A stretch of 64,000 nucleotides of DNA from Entrophospora sp. SA101 (taxonomy: Eukaryota; Glomeromycota; Glomeromycetes; Entrophosporales; Entrophosporaceae). Below the pieces are notes generated by a model that worked only from the letters and a program-made list of their open reading frames with translations, was not told the DNA's origin and did not search any database. Shown in pieces: positions 54,516-64,000 of this stretch. Every line of letters begins with the position of its first letter. Positions within the stretch are counted from its first letter, which is position 1. The DNA lies in assembly GCA_958430865.1 (NCBI GenBank), contig CAUDNR010000358.1:53941-117940 (forward strand), written 5' to 3'. A program made the translations under genes and the position numbers.

Positions 54516-56385
54516 TTCTATATTAGAATTTGATGAATATTTATTCCAACAATCAATGAATGATGCTATTATTTGATGATAATATAAAAGAAAACCTGTC
54601 TATGAGTGAAATAAATGAAGATTATGAAGATAATCAAGAAGAATATGATAAAGTAACAACAATGGAAGGAAATATTCCTCAATGTGTAAGATATATTGTA
54701 CAAATTATTGGATAACAAATGGAGGGCATCTACATATAATAACAGGAACAAAACCATGTATACATGATAAAGAATCATCCCCATCTTTGATTTTTTTTTT
54801 TTTAGATGGATCAACAATGTTGCTTCTTCAGATGATATAAATGCAAAAAATATATTATTAAATCTTTTAATACAAGTTTTTAAAAATTTTAATACAGAAG
54901 TTTCTACCAAATCTATAGTACAAGATTTCACATCAACAGAATCCATAGTAGAAGAATCCTCTATATCTTCTAATAATTTAATAGTTCCTAGACCAACTTT
55001 ATTTCTTTTAAGTGTAGTATTTAGAGCAAATAAAATATCTATAAATGAAAATTTACAATCAAATTAATTACAAATGGAATCATATATAAAATTTAGTAAA
55101 TCTTTAGCAACATCTGTATGGAAATCACATACCCAACTTATAGAAAATAAAGAAACATTAGAGAACCTGCCACACTTGCTGAATTTTACGAAAAGATTTT
55201 AATGACCTTATTTTTTGGCTTATTTATGATCTAGAAGAAAAAAAATATGATGCAATAAAAAGAAAAAAAAAACAATGCAAATTACCTCTGCCTGTGTTCA
55301 ATGAATCTAATGTAATAAAGCTCACTACATTTTGGCATAGTAATATTAATATTTGCTTTTCCTAATGCTTTACACAAGTGATGTTGTCATTATGCCAGAA
55401 ACCAAGACTGATGCCTTATCTATATTAAATATTACAAAAAGTCCATGTTGTTCCACATACAGATACATCTAAAAGAGTAGAAGAAATAGAAGAAATATAA
55501 GAAGATGCAATGAATATGGAATTAGCAAAGGTTTCAGAAATGCCTATCCAACAGCCAGAAATATCAAATCAAATTGAAAAGGATGTTCCAGTACCTTCTA
55601 CCTCAAATTTAATTTTACCAGATCTAATTGTAATTCAAAGAAGGGTGTTTTCAGATGAAGAAAAAGAAATCCTTAAAAAGTTAGATCAACATACATAATT
55701 TTTGCCTGCAAGTTTTGTTGAAGAATATTGATGGAATTAAAAAATTATTCAAGTTCTTGGACTTAAAACAAATTAAAGATCATTGGTATAATAAATACAA
55801 AAGAAACAAAAATACTTAACTTTTTTAATATTTCCATTAGTTAAATGGTAAAAATTTTTTTTTCTATTTCTAATTCATCAAATAAATAATATACCTATAG
55901 AATTTATTATTTTAAATATTGATATACTTAGTCCATTCAATTTATTCATTTTTTTTTTGTTAATTGTAAAAAAAGATTCAGTGAATGATTTTTATGTGAA
56001 TAGTATTAAAAGTCTCTGAAAGAGTTTTCTTGAACCTCTCTAAAACTTATTAACCAACATCCCCTATAAAGTAATAACCATATGAAAGCTTAAAGTATTC
56101 TACATCTTGTCTGTTACTATCAAGTCTTTTAAAGCAATATTGGTAGATAATTACAACTTTGAAGTGAAAAAGCACCACTACTTTTAAACAGCCATAGCTT
56201 TATATAGAGAACATTCTCAGATATAAAAATATATGGTTAGAAGCTTAAATGGTGTAGTTCCTTTTTATCTTAATAGTGAAGTTCAAGTTTATTATTAGAA
56301 AGTCGAGATATTTTTAAACCCCGATTTGTTAGACAGATTTGAATTTTTAATTTCACATATATTACACATGTCCCACGACTGTTAT

Positions 56386-56978
56386 GTAATAAAAAATTAC
56401 ATAAAAATTTTTTTTCGATTTTGTTCTGTTCATGCATAGTAGTTATCTTTTTCCAAATAAGAATGATCATTGGGTGCCAAATCTCATTTTGATAATAAAA
56501 TCATTCAACTTCAAACCACTAAGGACCTCAACCATAAATTTCTATTCCAATCAAACCAAATATACACTGGACTTCTTCAATTCCTAAAAATATAGGTAAT
56601 TGTCCATAGAAATTATTTATTAACAATATATTTCTTTACAATTTATTGGAGTAGATTTTTTATTAGATAGTAATAGTAAATCAAAAACCAGTAATAAAAC
56701 AGACTAACCAAGTGAAATATTGTGAGTTATTAAGTCCATATATTATCGTTGTTTAAAATTAAATTATAATCAACAAATATTTATTAATATAATTTTAAAT
56801 AGTGTAAGTATTTTAAGAATGGTGGTGGTGGTCGCCACTCATCATCACTCTAGTTCTAATCAATACATAATAAATAATTTCTTTCTGAACTGTTTTTTTA
56901 TTTAATTAGTGCAAATGATAAGTCACCAGAGTGTCAAGATTATACTCAGTAGGTTTTTTTATCATTTTCAGTACAATC
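56386..56978. other. Intergenic, nothing recognised
   Basis: AT-rich DNA between the TIR element and the next coding relic. No supported gene. Confidence 0.5.
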
Positions 56979-57684
56979 ATGAGAAAAATTACAATAAAAT
57001 TCTATGATCATCAATTGAATCACAAAACAAAAAATCTTGTTTACATTAGTGATGGTGACAAAGAAATTTTATCTGATGGTGAGAATTTGCTCATTCTATT
57101 TATCAACTGTCCTAAAACTTTTACATTAACCTGACATCTGCTTCCATTATGTAAAAGATATAATTGATGATAATTCAGGTTGTAGGACTCCAGTGAATCA
57201 AATAAAATCTGATAAACTACTCAGAGCTGCTACTGAAAGTCTTGCAAGTCCAGATGAATCAAAGTATTATTTTTTTTACTCTGAAAATATTTATTGCTTA
57301 AATATTCTTGTTGTGCATACATTCCAAATACTGAATGGGTCTAACATTGAACAGTACTTCAAGGAATTCATTTCATATTTCAATGAATACAAAGAAATAC
57401 AATTAAGTGATCCATATTCGTAAGTGTTCAATTACCTTCTCTGCTTTACCTTTAAAAGAGTGTTTACTATATAATGCCACACAAAGTCTTGCCACTGAAG
57501 CACTAATATCTTAATATCTTTAATGTATAGATGTACAAATGATGATGTAATGGACATTTGTGGTGAATGTTGGAAGCAAATTTTAAATGATTACTTTTTG
57601 GTAATCATACATAAACATTATTTGCTTTTATAAGATTTACAAATCAATTGTTCATACTTATAGGAGACTATTTCAAGTGGTGGG

Positions 57685-57973
57685 TAGGGTTTGTATTCAT
57701 GAATATCATAAGGGGGTCACACAGGGTCACACACTATCAAAATCAAGTGATCAACTCATGTTTTTAAGGGATTTTTTGCTGTTTTAATTAATAGTGTGTA
57801 ACTCCCTTAATGATATTCATGAATAAAAACCAGGGCTGGCTGCGTAACTCAAATGAGCACTTGGCTAAACTGACTAAACTATTTAGTCATTGTTAAGTCA
57901 AGTTTAGTCAAGATGATTGTTACTAAATTAGGGTTTTAACCCCTTTATGCTGCCAGCCCTGATAAAAACCCTA
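57685..57973. mobile_element. hAT-like MITE (outer), 8-bp target duplication
   Basis: Imperfect inverted ends TAGGGTTTGTATTCATGAAT and TAGGGTTTTTATTCATGAAT (the second read inward on the minus strand), flanked by GTGGTGGG at 57677-57684 and 57974-57981. An 8-bp duplication and TAGGG ends fit hAT. Without the inner element it would be about 150 bp. Non-coding. Confidence 0.88.
57831..57961. mobile_element. hAT-like MITE (inner), nested in the previous one
   Basis: 131 bp with inverted ends CAGGGCTGGC/GCCAGCCCTG and an 8-bp duplication ATAAAAAC at 57823-57830 and 57962-57969. CAGGG...GGC ends are typical of hAT. It sits in the right arm of the outer MITE, so it inserted later. The interior has a TTTAGTCA-type palindrome. 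Confidence 0.9.
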
Positions 57974-59133
57974 GTGGTGGGTCACCGAAAACAATACGTG
58001 AGTGGGTCAAGGTAACTGATGAGCTTAATGCTGTCAAAGATAGTGATATCAATGAAGCTATTAAGTTCAAAAAAATGCCTTAATTGTGTCATGTCACCAC
58101 TGTAAGCATTACATATTTAAAAAGACAATTGTTTAATTCATATCATTTATTCATTGGTTGGTTCAACTAATGTTTAACTTTTCATCTCATTTTATCTGCT
58201 GGATATCGGCTTACCAGATACATCTGAGCATCATTATTGGGCTGAATTTGCACATAACTTCTTTTCAAAGGCATTACAATACTTTGCAAATTTAAATTGG
58301 ATGATGTAAGAGTTGGGTTCAATAGGAAAATTTTAATATTGCATTGAATTGATCTTATTGAATTTTTTAGTCTGGAGGTCCCAGTTTATGCTTCAAAAAC
58401 TTTGGATTAAATCATGCACTTGAAAAAGTTGTTGATGGGAAGTTTGCAGATATTTTGGCACAGACTTGGGATACAAAAGAAGAGCTATTTGTGGGTGAAC
58501 AAGCTAATGCCCCAACAAATCCTGATCTTACAAAATATGCTACTGACTGGTTTAAATTATATAGAGAATTACGAGATTGTTTAAATTTGAGGATATTACA
58601 AGCAATGAAACTAGGAGATATCAATTATAATGATCATTTAGTTTTTGGAATACTTGGTTACTTATATGAAATGAAAATGACAATTATGTGGAAAGATGGT
58701 ATTTATATTTATGAAGAATTTGGTAGTTTTACAATAGCATCACACATTGGCATGATTCACCAAATGAAAGCTGGAATTACAAAACTTCTTGAATTTATAG
58801 TAAGTCTTGTTTATTATCACCCATAAAACTATCACCCCCACCTAAAAGAGATGGGAGTTTTGTAGTGGTTCTTTATATAATAATCGTTCAATTTTTTTTA
58901 TTTCTTTTTCTTTGCTTCTAATTGCTTTTTTTAACTCTTTTTTATTGAAATTTTTATCTGACATATTCTTGATCATTGTTTTGCAGATGATTATAAAGGA
59001 AGAGTCATCCAAAATTCGACATTTCAGTTTTAATGGTGATGAGGTACAAATTTTAAAAAGAAAATTCCAAGAAATAATAACTCAAACGCAAGAATCACCA
59101 CCTAAAAGACCAAAATCAAAGGCTGCATGCTAA

Positions 59134-60268
59134 TGTGATGATGTATTTAATATCTGCTTTTTCAAGATTTTATCATGTAATTTTTTTCAATTGTGTATTG
59201 TTATATCAATTTTTTTTATATATTGCACCAATTTCAAAAAATTCTTATTTCCATTCCTCCTCCTTCAACTTTTTCTTCAACTCCTCCAACTTGTCCAATT
59301 TCTCCTCCGTTTTCCTTAACCTTTTTTCTGCCTTTCTGATTCTTAAAATATAAAAAGTTTTTTTTTGTATCTATCAGTCAATCGGTATTTCTCAAAATTA
59401 TAGGGGACTCATAATTTATTAAATTTGCAAATTGAAATTTCTATAAGTTCATTGTTTTCAACAATCTTTCTTTTTTTATTTGAATTCTTAAAAGATTTAA
59501 TATAAAGTTTAATAAGTGAAAATAATTTTTTCAAAATAATTGTATAATAATGGAAAAAAAGATGGCAACAATAAAAGAAAATAATTCTAAATTTAACAAT
59601 ATGTAATAATAAGTTAATAATAGTATTTCTATCCATGATGACAGAAAAATATGATGGATTAGAAGTTATTCTGATGTTAAGAAGTAGGAAGAAGAGAAAG
59701 ATGGCAAGATTTTATTGGGAAGTACAGTTTATTTGTGATTGTATATTAAGAACAAATTACTCGGGTAGAAAATGTTATCACTCAAATTAGACACAATTTC
59801 TTCCATGAGCCCACAAATTTGTAAGTGATAACCAAGAAAATATCATCATCTTATACTACTACCATTACCACCAAAACACTAAAAGCTACAAAAAATCCAG
59901 TTAATAATGAAACATCTTAGTCATTTTTAATGGACAGTAATAAATTGAACAGTATAGATGATGATTGTGCTAAACCAAGAAAAAGAACACAATATAGTTT
60001 CAATATTATATTATTTGCTTTAATAAAAAAATAAATCCAATCTTTATTTGTAATTGAATTTTTTAAACAAAACAAAAATTAATACTAAGAGGGGTAGTTT
60101 TGGCTAACAACTTTAGTTTCCTTTTAAGAAAAAGATAAAAGTAAAGGGACTATTAAGAACAACAAGAAGCATAAATTGTGATAAAAATAAATAGGAAATA
60201 ATTCTTTTTAGAAATTATTATTATCACCAATTCCAGTAAATTTGAACCCTAAAGTTTCTTTACAATGT
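59134..60268. other. Intergenic, nothing recognised
   Basis: AT-rich with CTCC/TCCTCC pyrimidine tracts near 59260-59310. No supported gene. Confidence 0.5.
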
Positions 60269-60309
60269 AATGTTCACTTTGTCTGGTTTTGTTGCAGCAT
60301 GCCCCATAT
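60269..60309 (-). repeat. 41-bp inverted copy of the 7205-7245 exon
   Basis: The reverse complement is identical to 7205-7245, part of the relic encoding MGHAATKPDKVNI; weaker similarity continues for ~35 bp beyond. It is a fragment of a dispersed gene family or element. Confidence 0.85.
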
Positions 60310-60471
60310 ATAAAAAAAATTGAAATCAATTGTGAAAATCCATTCCTTATATAGGACGTTCTCTCCTGTTGTCAGCTGACTGGCTATGGAACCCAAAAGT
60401 CAGTGACCAATGAACAGCACAATTCGGCTTTAGATTTGATATAATTGTATATCACTTTTAATTTATTAAAA

Positions 60472-62216
60472 ATGCATGATTTTATGGAATATTGTCTTCG
60501 TCAATATTTTAAAGCTACCGATTGGAATGATGACAACCAGTATTCAAATTTATGTGCTGCTTCTCGAGGTGAGCTTTATGGACTTTAATGTAAGAATCTT
60601 ATGTACTTTATATTGTCATTATTATCATGATGTCTTTAGAGGGAATATGAATTTAATTAAATGTAATTGTCTCCTTTTGATAGCTATTTTGGATTTTCAA
60701 ATACCCCGAGGTTTTACTTTTGCAATATCAAAAATCCAAACATCACTTTTTAAATCTTCATATTCATTAAATGCATCACCAATACTAAATGGATCTTTGG
60801 GATTTTTATTTACTTCGCGTCCTTTAATTATTGATTTAAGCAGTCATTTAAAATTTACAGAAATAATTGATCGATTTAATGTTAATTATATTCCAAATAT
60901 AAATACAAATAATGAAAAAGAAATTCAACCAATTAAGGGTAAACTTTTTCCACTGAATTTTTTATTAAATAATAAATGACATTGAAGATTTTATCTGATA
61001 TTTAAAAAAAAAAATATTAAATACATATATTTAGATTATTTGCTATATGGAAGATTACATATTCCCACAACACGACTTGAAACCATTTATTCCAAAAGAT
61101 TTTCATCAAGAATACAGTGTGTAATCACAAGTGTTAATGATCTTAGGATAAGATCTGACTCACATGTAATTAGTTAATGAATTACTCATTTAACATAAAT
61201 ATTTATAATATTCTATTAGTTATTCATAAACATTTTAAAATTAAGCTTACTGCAGAACTTCAATATGATACTGGAAAATGGTGTAATGAATTCTCTTATA
61301 CAACTGATGGAGAATTATTTGGTATTAGAGGTTTATACAATTTTTCAGGTCATAATTTAGAAGAAAAAGAAGTTATTGAAGAAGTTCAAGAAGCTCTATC
61401 AAAAAAAGAAAAGGACACTAAAAAATATTATGTTGAAAAAAAAACTATTGACAAATCACCTGATCTTGATGAGGTTGATGAAGTTGAAGTATTAAAGGGG
61501 GTATGGTCAATTGGTGGTGAAATATATTATGGGGTAAGAGAAAAAAGTGGTGGAGGTGTGTGCAGCAGCTGTTGAATCATTTTCTTTAGATAAAAATTTT
61601 TTATTTCTGAGCATCAAAAAAAATAAAATAAAAAATATTAATTGAACATTTATTTATTCATTTATTTTAATATAGTTTCGGTTGGGATTCGTTATCGAAC
61701 TCTTCCTCAATATTCTAACCAAGCACCTGTTACTGTTACTTACATAATTAATCCAATAATGGGACATATGTCAGCTGCTTATGTTGCACAAGTTTCTGAT
61801 GTTTTGACACTTTGTCCTAGGTTTGATTTCAATATGTATAGTTATGAAAGTGATCTGATGATTGGAGGTGAATGGTGGCAAAGAAAAAAACCAGATGAAA
61901 GAAATGATGAAACTAGTAAGCAACTAGGTGATATTAATGGTGTAGTTAAAGCTACAATTGGAACATCAAAGGTTTCTTTAAATAAATAATCTTTTCATAA
62001 CATTGTCATCATCATTATTATTATACTATTATTTTTGCTGATTACTTTTTATTTATTTATAATATGTATATATATTAATGTGTTTAATAGAATGTTAAAT
62101 TATTATGGGAGGGTAAATATGGAAATATTTTGTTTAGTTTAGGTTTAATTGCAGATCTCAGTTCAAGATTATCCCCAATAAAATCAGTTGGATTACAATT
62201 TCAATATTTTTCATAG
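60472..62216 (+). CDS. MDM10: Mitochondrial distribution and morphology protein 10
   Basis: Six exons: 60472-60568, 60684-60938, 61035-61165, 61246-61555, 61676-61971, 62091-62216 (1215 nt, 404 aa). It begins MHDFMEYCLRQYFKATDWN, followed by NLCAASRAILDFQIPRGFTF, SYSLNASPILNGSLGFLFTS, YLLYGRLHIPTTRLETIYSK, LQYDTGKWCNEFSYTTDGEL and VSVGIRYRTLP, all MDM10 hallmarks, and ends in a beta-signal-like GLQFQYFS. MDM10 is a 19-strand outer-membrane beta-barrel. It anchors the ER-mitochondria tether ERMES and also works with the SAM complex. A ~45-residue charged loop rich in Lys and Glu interrupts the barrel. The fourth acceptor (TTAAG) has an AAG end. Confidence 0.95.
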
Positions 62217-62465
62217 ACAAAAAATAAAAAATATCATTAGAATTAGAAGCATTGCTACTTGTAATGTAATGAACAATATTATATAAATTTCATTATTTTG
62301 ATTGTTTATAACAATATTTCTCCACCATCAGTAAATAATATAAATCAAGATGAAAATATTAAGAAAAAGATTCTCAACTTTGGGAAAATGAACATCAGAA
62401 AAATAAGTTAATTGGTATGCATATTTTTAATTTTCAATTTATACTTATTAAATAATATAAGATTA

Positions 62466-63537
62466 TTAAGCTATATTAGCCAAATAATCTTTAACTTCTG
62501 AAGGAGACAATTTTCTAAATAATGGTTGTTCTTTGTCTTCCATAAATCCTGTTGCATCACCACCAATAATTCCAATTTCAATTGAATTTTCAGTCATTTG
62601 CCCTTCAAATCCCTCTTTTAATGTTAAATTGAAGTATGAACTGCATCTTCCAATCCAATATCATTATTATTATCTGATATAAATATTATAATATAAATAT
62701 TATATGCAAATAAATATATTTATGACTCATAAAAACCATTTAATACCATTTTTCCAAGAAAGTTTTTGCATTAACCATATTTTTCCCAATAGCAGATGCT
62801 TTCCATGCCCAGTATGACCCTGAAGGATCTACTTGATATAATGTTGGACCAGTTTCATCATAACCCATAATAAGAAGAGATACACCAAATGGACATACAC
62901 CACTTTTAAATATATTTTATATTAATAAACATAAATAGAATTTATTATAAAATAAATATTAAAATCTTTAATTTTTTTTTTACATACCCACTTTGAGTAA
63001 ATTCTTGCATTACACTAGCAACTTCTTTAACTAAAATTCCTGTTGGTGGATACTTGTTATATATTCTTTTATATTTTTGAGCTGCCTTTCTTGCCTTTGA
63101 CAATAACACTCTAAAGTCTGGTCCCATTCCAGAATAAACAATACCAATATTTGGACAAACATTTGCAACTTTTTCAAGTGATGAATCATCAATCAATGGT
63201 GAAGCTGTTTTTTCTCAGTAGCAACAACAACTCCATTTGTAGCTAATATTATTTATTATGCATAGTATATTTAGTAAATTTCTTTAATAAGGTAAAAAGA
63301 TTATTTTGCTCAAAAAAGGAAAGCCATATTTTTACACACCTTTAATACCAATGCTTGTTACACCTTGAGCAACTGCATTCAATGCATACTCGATTTGAAC
63401 AAGCTTGCCCGAAGGTGAAAAAGTTGTTAATGAAAAACTAGTTTAAATAATTTAAAAAATATTATATCATTTATAATTACAACAGATTAAAATAAATTTT
63501 AGAAATGATAAATCTTTTACCTATATCTATCCGACAT
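62466..63537 (-). CDS. PSMA2: 20S proteasome subunit alpha type-2, frameshifted as read
   Basis: The minus-strand gene begins MSDRYR, then [20 protein letters not shown] and, after an intron, GVVVATEKK. The frame shifts at a run of six As (63208-63213) and resumes with [28 protein letters not shown] and [14 protein letters not shown]. Further exons have [17 protein letters not shown] and [17 protein letters not shown]. In the last exon EDAVHTSI is followed by a second shift at 62626-62628, after which [11 protein letters not shown] and [10 protein letters not shown] end the protein. Each shift is a single missing base in a homopolymer, so sequencing error is as likely as a pseudogene. The protein is an outer-ring, non-catalytic subunit. 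Confidence 0.85.
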
Positions 63538-63812
63538 TTTTAAAAAAAAAATTACAAAAGATATGAGATTTCCATTGTGTCACGAATTTTAAAATAATAC
63601 TAATACATTAATGCTAATACGTAAGCTCTTCCCAACAAATATAAAATGAAGACACCGTAGAAACTCCAGTTACTCCATGACTATGAAATAAGGCCTTCAC
63701 TTTTACTTTTACAACATTACCATCAATGAATTTGGACTTAAAAAATTGAATCAGAATGCTCATGAAACTTGTTTTAAAAAATTTTTTTTGTAAAATCTTT
63801 AGGATAAAAAAA

Positions 63813-64000
63813 ATGAGTACGCAGAACGCCAGCGGTCGCGTTTACTTCGTCGAAAATTATTTCGTCGACAATTATTTCATCGAAAGTTCATTTCGTCGAA
63901 AATTATTTCATCCTCGAGCCAGAGACCGAACGAGTTAGATGTAAGGAGTGTGGGAAGTTAGTTAAGAAATTAAGTGAAGAAAGCGGGGTGTGTGGGAAGT
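63813..64000 (+). other. Repeat-bearing ORF and partial zinc-ribbon-like frame at window edge
   Basis: From ATG at 63813 a short frame reads MSTQNASGRVYFVENYF and then repeats a TTCGTCGAAAATTATTT unit four times before TAG at 63936. In another frame the last 90 bases read VRCKECGKLVKKLSEESG with a CxxC pair and a further VCG, running off the window. It is GC-richer than its surroundings, so it may be a recently arrived repeat or the start of an effector-like gene. Confidence 0.35.

Larger units (their letters stand above)
53671..56381. mobile_element. 2.7-kb TIR DNA element, superfamily unclear, decayed
   Basis: Ends are perfect 16-bp inverted repeats CAGTCGTGGGACATGT, flanked by TTAT on both sides (53667-53670 and 56382-56385), a possible 4-bp target duplication. 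The interior has scattered coding fragments on the plus strand (54560-55800), among them IVEESSISSNNLIVPRPTLF and DLIVIQRRVFSDEEKEILKK, with stops between them. No DDE motif was recognised. It could be an old autonomous element or a long non-autonomous one. Confidence 0.7.
56979..59133 (+). pseudogene. Multi-exon gene of unknown family interrupted by nested MITEs
   Basis: Starts MRKITIKFYDHQLNHKTKNL at 56979, then exons with CRTPVNQIKSDKLLRAATES, CTNDDVMDICGECWKQIL and (from 57664) ETISSGG, where a MITE interrupts the frame. After the MITE the same frame resumes with SPKTIREWVKVTDELNAV and stops at TAA near 58080. Further exons contain SEHHYWAEFAHNFFSKALQY, an open stretch at 58380-58800 with DYNDHLVFGILGYLYEMK-like text and GIYIYEEFGSFTIA, and end with SPPKRPKSKAAC at 59133. 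The stop and a phase mismatch near 58310 suggest decay. It resembles effector-like families expanded in Rhizophagus but is not identified. Confidence 0.45.

Noticed and set aside
59135..59353. Phe/Ser-rich frame after the 57-59 kb gene
   Set aside because: Pyrimidine-tract artefact with no coding signature.

Overview
This is an AT-rich, intron-dense fungal nuclear window. Most coding genes have short introns with GTAAGT-like donors and TAG acceptors. The gene content suggests an arbuscular mycorrhizal fungus (Glomeromycotina, Rhizophagus-like): tandem TKL-type kinases with degenerate HCD/DLG motifs, a kinase-Sel1 fusion, a Crinkler-like P-loop NTPase relic, a TLDc fragment and abundant Tc1, pogo and hAT-type debris. 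The genus is an inference; the fungal assignment is firm (MDM10, WOPR factor, ZRC1-type transporter, Arf-GAP).

Layout. 1-4884 and 10908-15791 are the same sequence at a constant offset of 10907, each carrying a Gti1/Pac2 (WOPR) transcription factor. Copy A runs into a complete proteasome alpha-5 gene (4818-6097, minus); copy B keeps only the last 22 codons of it. Between the copies lie gene relics, a Tc1-like element (8146-9461) inserted in a small ORF, a 10-N gap (9592-9601), a TLDc fragment and a broken RPS18. 16-21.5 kb is a graveyard: a frameshifted Crinkler-like NTPase, three TIR elements and several tandem repeats. A tRNA-Phe follows at 22338.

22.5-32 kb is gene dense: an MLKL-like helical-domain/pseudokinase/Sel1 protein, an ALKBH7-like dioxygenase, EAF6, an RBBP4/MSI1 histone chaperone and a DCAF4-like WD protein, in compact divergent pairs. 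33-38 kb is a tandem duplication of a TKL-like kinase gene with a 464-bp identical tract. 40.3-41.3 kb is a dead pogo transposase. 42-52.7 kb holds a CDF zinc transporter, a BAR-PH-ArfGAP protein, and SSU72 and otubain as a divergent pair. 53.7-56.4 kb is a TIR-bounded element of unclear superfamily. 57-59 kb is a decaying gene interrupted by nested hAT-like MITEs. 60.5-63.5 kb has MDM10 and a proteasome alpha-2 gene with two one-base frameshifts.

Functional themes are proteasome core (PSMA5, PSMA2), chromatin (EAF6, MSI1), ubiquitin (otubain, DCAF4), signalling kinases and mitochondrial outer-membrane biogenesis (MDM10). They are neighbours, not an operon. Exon models were assembled by hand and checked by phase, without alignments. 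The most unusual observations are the MLKL-like pseudokinase, a MITE whose ends create an in-frame candidate intron, and the perfect 4.9-kb duplication next to a gap, which may be an assembly artefact.
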